Shown piece by piece: positions 62,830-64,000 of a stretch of 64,000 bases of DNA. Position 1 is the first letter of the stretch. Each line of letters starts with the position of its first letter. The translations under genes were made by a program, and so were the position numbers. The stretch is from positions 682,001 to 746,000 of the forward strand of contig NZ_JASZYB010000003.1 of the NCBI RefSeq assembly GCF_030317205.1, given 5' to 3'. Source of the stretch: Variovorax sp. J2L1-78 (GTDB taxonomy: Bacteria; Pseudomonadota; Gammaproteobacteria; Burkholderiales; Burkholderiaceae_C). The notes under the pieces were generated by a model. The model made no database searches. It was not told where the DNA came from and saw only the letters and a program-made list of their open reading frames with translations.

Positions 62830-64000
62830 ATGAGTCTCGCCACCCGCTGCCCCGAATGCGGCACCACGTTCAAGGTGGTGCGGGACCAGCTTCGCATCTC
62901 CGACGGTTGGGTGCGCTGCGGGCGTTGCAGCCATGTGTTCGACGGCACCGAACATCTGCACGACACCGAGGCGGTGGCACCCGATGGGGGGCCTGCCGCG
63001 ACCGTCGATGATGTGTCGCGTGGACCGGCCCTGCCGTCGCCGGAGGCTTCGGCACCGTCAGCGTTCGTGGGCGACGATGCCGAGCCCGCGTCGACCGCCT
63101 CAGACGCGGCGCCGGCGCCCGAGACGCCGCGCCCCGTGGCGACGCCGACCCTGGCCGACATCGATTTCTTCAACGACGCCTTGTCGCGCCTGCAGCGCGG
63201 CGCGCCGTCGTTCGACGACGACGCGCCGGCCCCGACATCGGTGCCGACGGTCATCACCGACCACATTCCGCAACCGCCGCGCACGCAGCCCGTGACGCTC
63301 GAGGCGCCCTCCCTCGGCTGGCCGTCGTTCACCGGTTACGCGCCGACCACCCCCGTGCCGGTCATCGCGTTTCCCGCCGATGACGCGCCGACGTCGTCGT
63401 CTGCCGCGCCCCAAGCCATCGACACCTGGTCGCGGCTGCCGTCCCTGCACCTGGGCGACGTGCCACGGCGCGCAGAGGCACCGGTGCCAGCGGCCGTGCC
63501 CGACACCGACGACGCGCAGTTTCAGAAGGCGTTGCGCCGTGCGCGCGTCAAGTCCGCCAAGATCGCCCGGTCGCGCGCCAAGGCCAGGGACAGCCAGCCG
63601 GCCGCCGTCGTGATGACGGCGAGCGAACCGGTGGAGCCACCGCCGGCGGCGTCCGAGTTGCCGGTCGCGGCCGCGAGGCGACGTGTGTCGCGCGCAGGCG
63701 ATGTGCCGCACCGCCGCGGTTTCCGTCCGGGCTGGCCTTGGCGCATGCTGTCGGTCGTCGCGCTGCTGGGCCTGGTGGCGCAGATGCTCTACCAGGAACG
63801 CAGTGCCATCGTGGCCCGCCAGCCGTCGTGGCGGCCCGCCTTCGCCAGCGCCTGCGAAGTGCTGGGTTGCCAGCTGGCGGCGCTGCAGCGCATCGCGGAC
63901 ATCACCATCGACGGGGCCTCCTTCGTGCGTGAGAAGGGCGGCGAGGGCTATCAATTGAGCTTCACGTTGCGCAATCGCGCCGATCTGCCGCTGGCCATGC
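62830..64000 (+). CDS. Zinc-ribbon/DUF3426 protein (partial, cut by window end)
   Basis: The first 390 residues of a protein usually found after prmA in betaproteobacteria. Residues 1-38 form an MJ0042-type zinc ribbon with CPEC and CGRC pairs (ATRCPECGTTFKV; WVRCGRCSHVF). A long Pro/Ala/Asp-rich region follows (about 40-290), then one membrane helix (about 300-318, MLSVVALLGLVAQMLY) and the beginning of a DUF3426 domain (ACEVLGCQLAALQRI; SFTLRNRADLPL). The frame is open to the last base. Function is unknown; the zinc ribbon would be cytosolic and DUF3426 periplasmic. Confidence 0.9.
   Translation, partial: MSLATRCPECGTTFKVVRDQLRISDGWVRCGRCSHVFDGTEHLHDTEAVAPDGGPAATVDDVSRGPALPSPEASAPSAFVGDDAEPASTASDAAPAPETPRPVATPTLADIDFFNDALSRLQRGAPSFDDDAPAPTSVPTVITDHIPQPPRTQPVTLEAPSLGWPSFTGYAPTTPVPVIAFPADDAPTSSSAAPQAIDTWSRLPSLHLGDVPRRAEAPVPAAVPDTDDAQFQKALRRARVKSAKIARSRAKARDSQPAAVVMTASEPVEPPPAASELPVAAARRRVSRAGDVPHRRGFRPGWPWRMLSVVALLGLVAQMLYQERSAIVARQPSWRPAFASACEVLGCQLAALQRIADITIDGASFVREKGGEGYQLSFTLRNRADLPLAM

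Noticed and set aside
1-64000. tRNA, rRNA, CRISPR arrays, insertion sequences, prophage or integrative-element ends
   Set aside because: Reading both strands gave no cloverleaf, no rRNA signature, no spaced repeat array and no transposase or phage gene; xerC here is the housekeeping recombinase.

Overview
The window is GC-rich chromosomal DNA from a Gram-negative betaproteobacterium. The family Comamonadaceae (order Burkholderiales; Variovorax or a relative) fits best, judged from codon use, the gene order of the division and cell wall (dcw) cluster, the dapF-DUF484-xerC block, a Burkholderiales-type porin, and a MurE with the DNPR motif of meso-diaminopimelate enzymes. This placement is inferred from protein recognition; no rRNA gene is present to confirm it. 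I saw no tRNA, rRNA, insertion sequence, prophage or CRISPR array. No gene-free stretch exceeds 300 bases.

Layout. 1-8.3 kb is an accessory regulator-and-enzyme region: an IclR regulator, a DUF899 thioredoxin-like protein, a LysR - MFS exporter - aldo/keto reductase (dkgB) set, a short-chain dehydrogenase, a secreted royal-jelly-type protein and a second LysR regulator. 8.4-12.8 kb carries dapF, a DUF484 protein, a YdcF/SanA-like protein, xerC and rlmI, mostly with overlapping stops and starts. 12.9-18.8 kb has a CobW-type metal GTPase, an unusually long dksA, a STAS-like protein and hslVU. 19.0-37.9 kb is a complete dcw cluster: mraZ, rsmH, ftsL, ftsI, murE, murF, mraY, murD, ftsW, murG, murC, ddl, ftsQ, ftsA, ftsZ, lpxC. 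These genes make lipid II, build the septal machinery and end with the committed step of lipid A synthesis. 37.9-50 kb is mixed housekeeping: ruvC, a porin, a cdsA/plsC pair, a minus-strand operon RNase II-type - TonB-like - aroE - mtgA, a YqiA-like esterase and a large lipoprotein. 50.2-52.8 kb encodes a two-component system. 52.8-64 kb holds rodA, tldD, DAHP synthase, a cupin, mpl, a TlpA-like thioredoxin, accB-accC, prmA and a zinc-ribbon/DUF3426 protein cut by the window end.

The most striking non-coding element lies in front of the DAHP synthase gene (55533-55675). A 24-codon leader peptide contains the run FYFSYFWF and is followed by a GC hairpin with seven T residues. The 3' arm of that hairpin is duplicated inside the leader coding region, so an antiterminator is possible. 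This is the layout of a ribosome-mediated attenuator sensing aromatic amino acids. Other notable signals are: four AGTG repeats at an exact 10-bp period over the mraZ promoter (a MraZ operator); a terminator-like hairpin and a low-GC patch inside rsmH; a DksA with a 190-residue basic extension and one zinc cysteine out of four; a MurD with about 175 inserted residues; a 10-codon coupling cistron at the murF-mraY junction; and a recurring -10-like hexamer 6-9 nt upstream of many start codons, suggesting frequent leaderless mRNAs.
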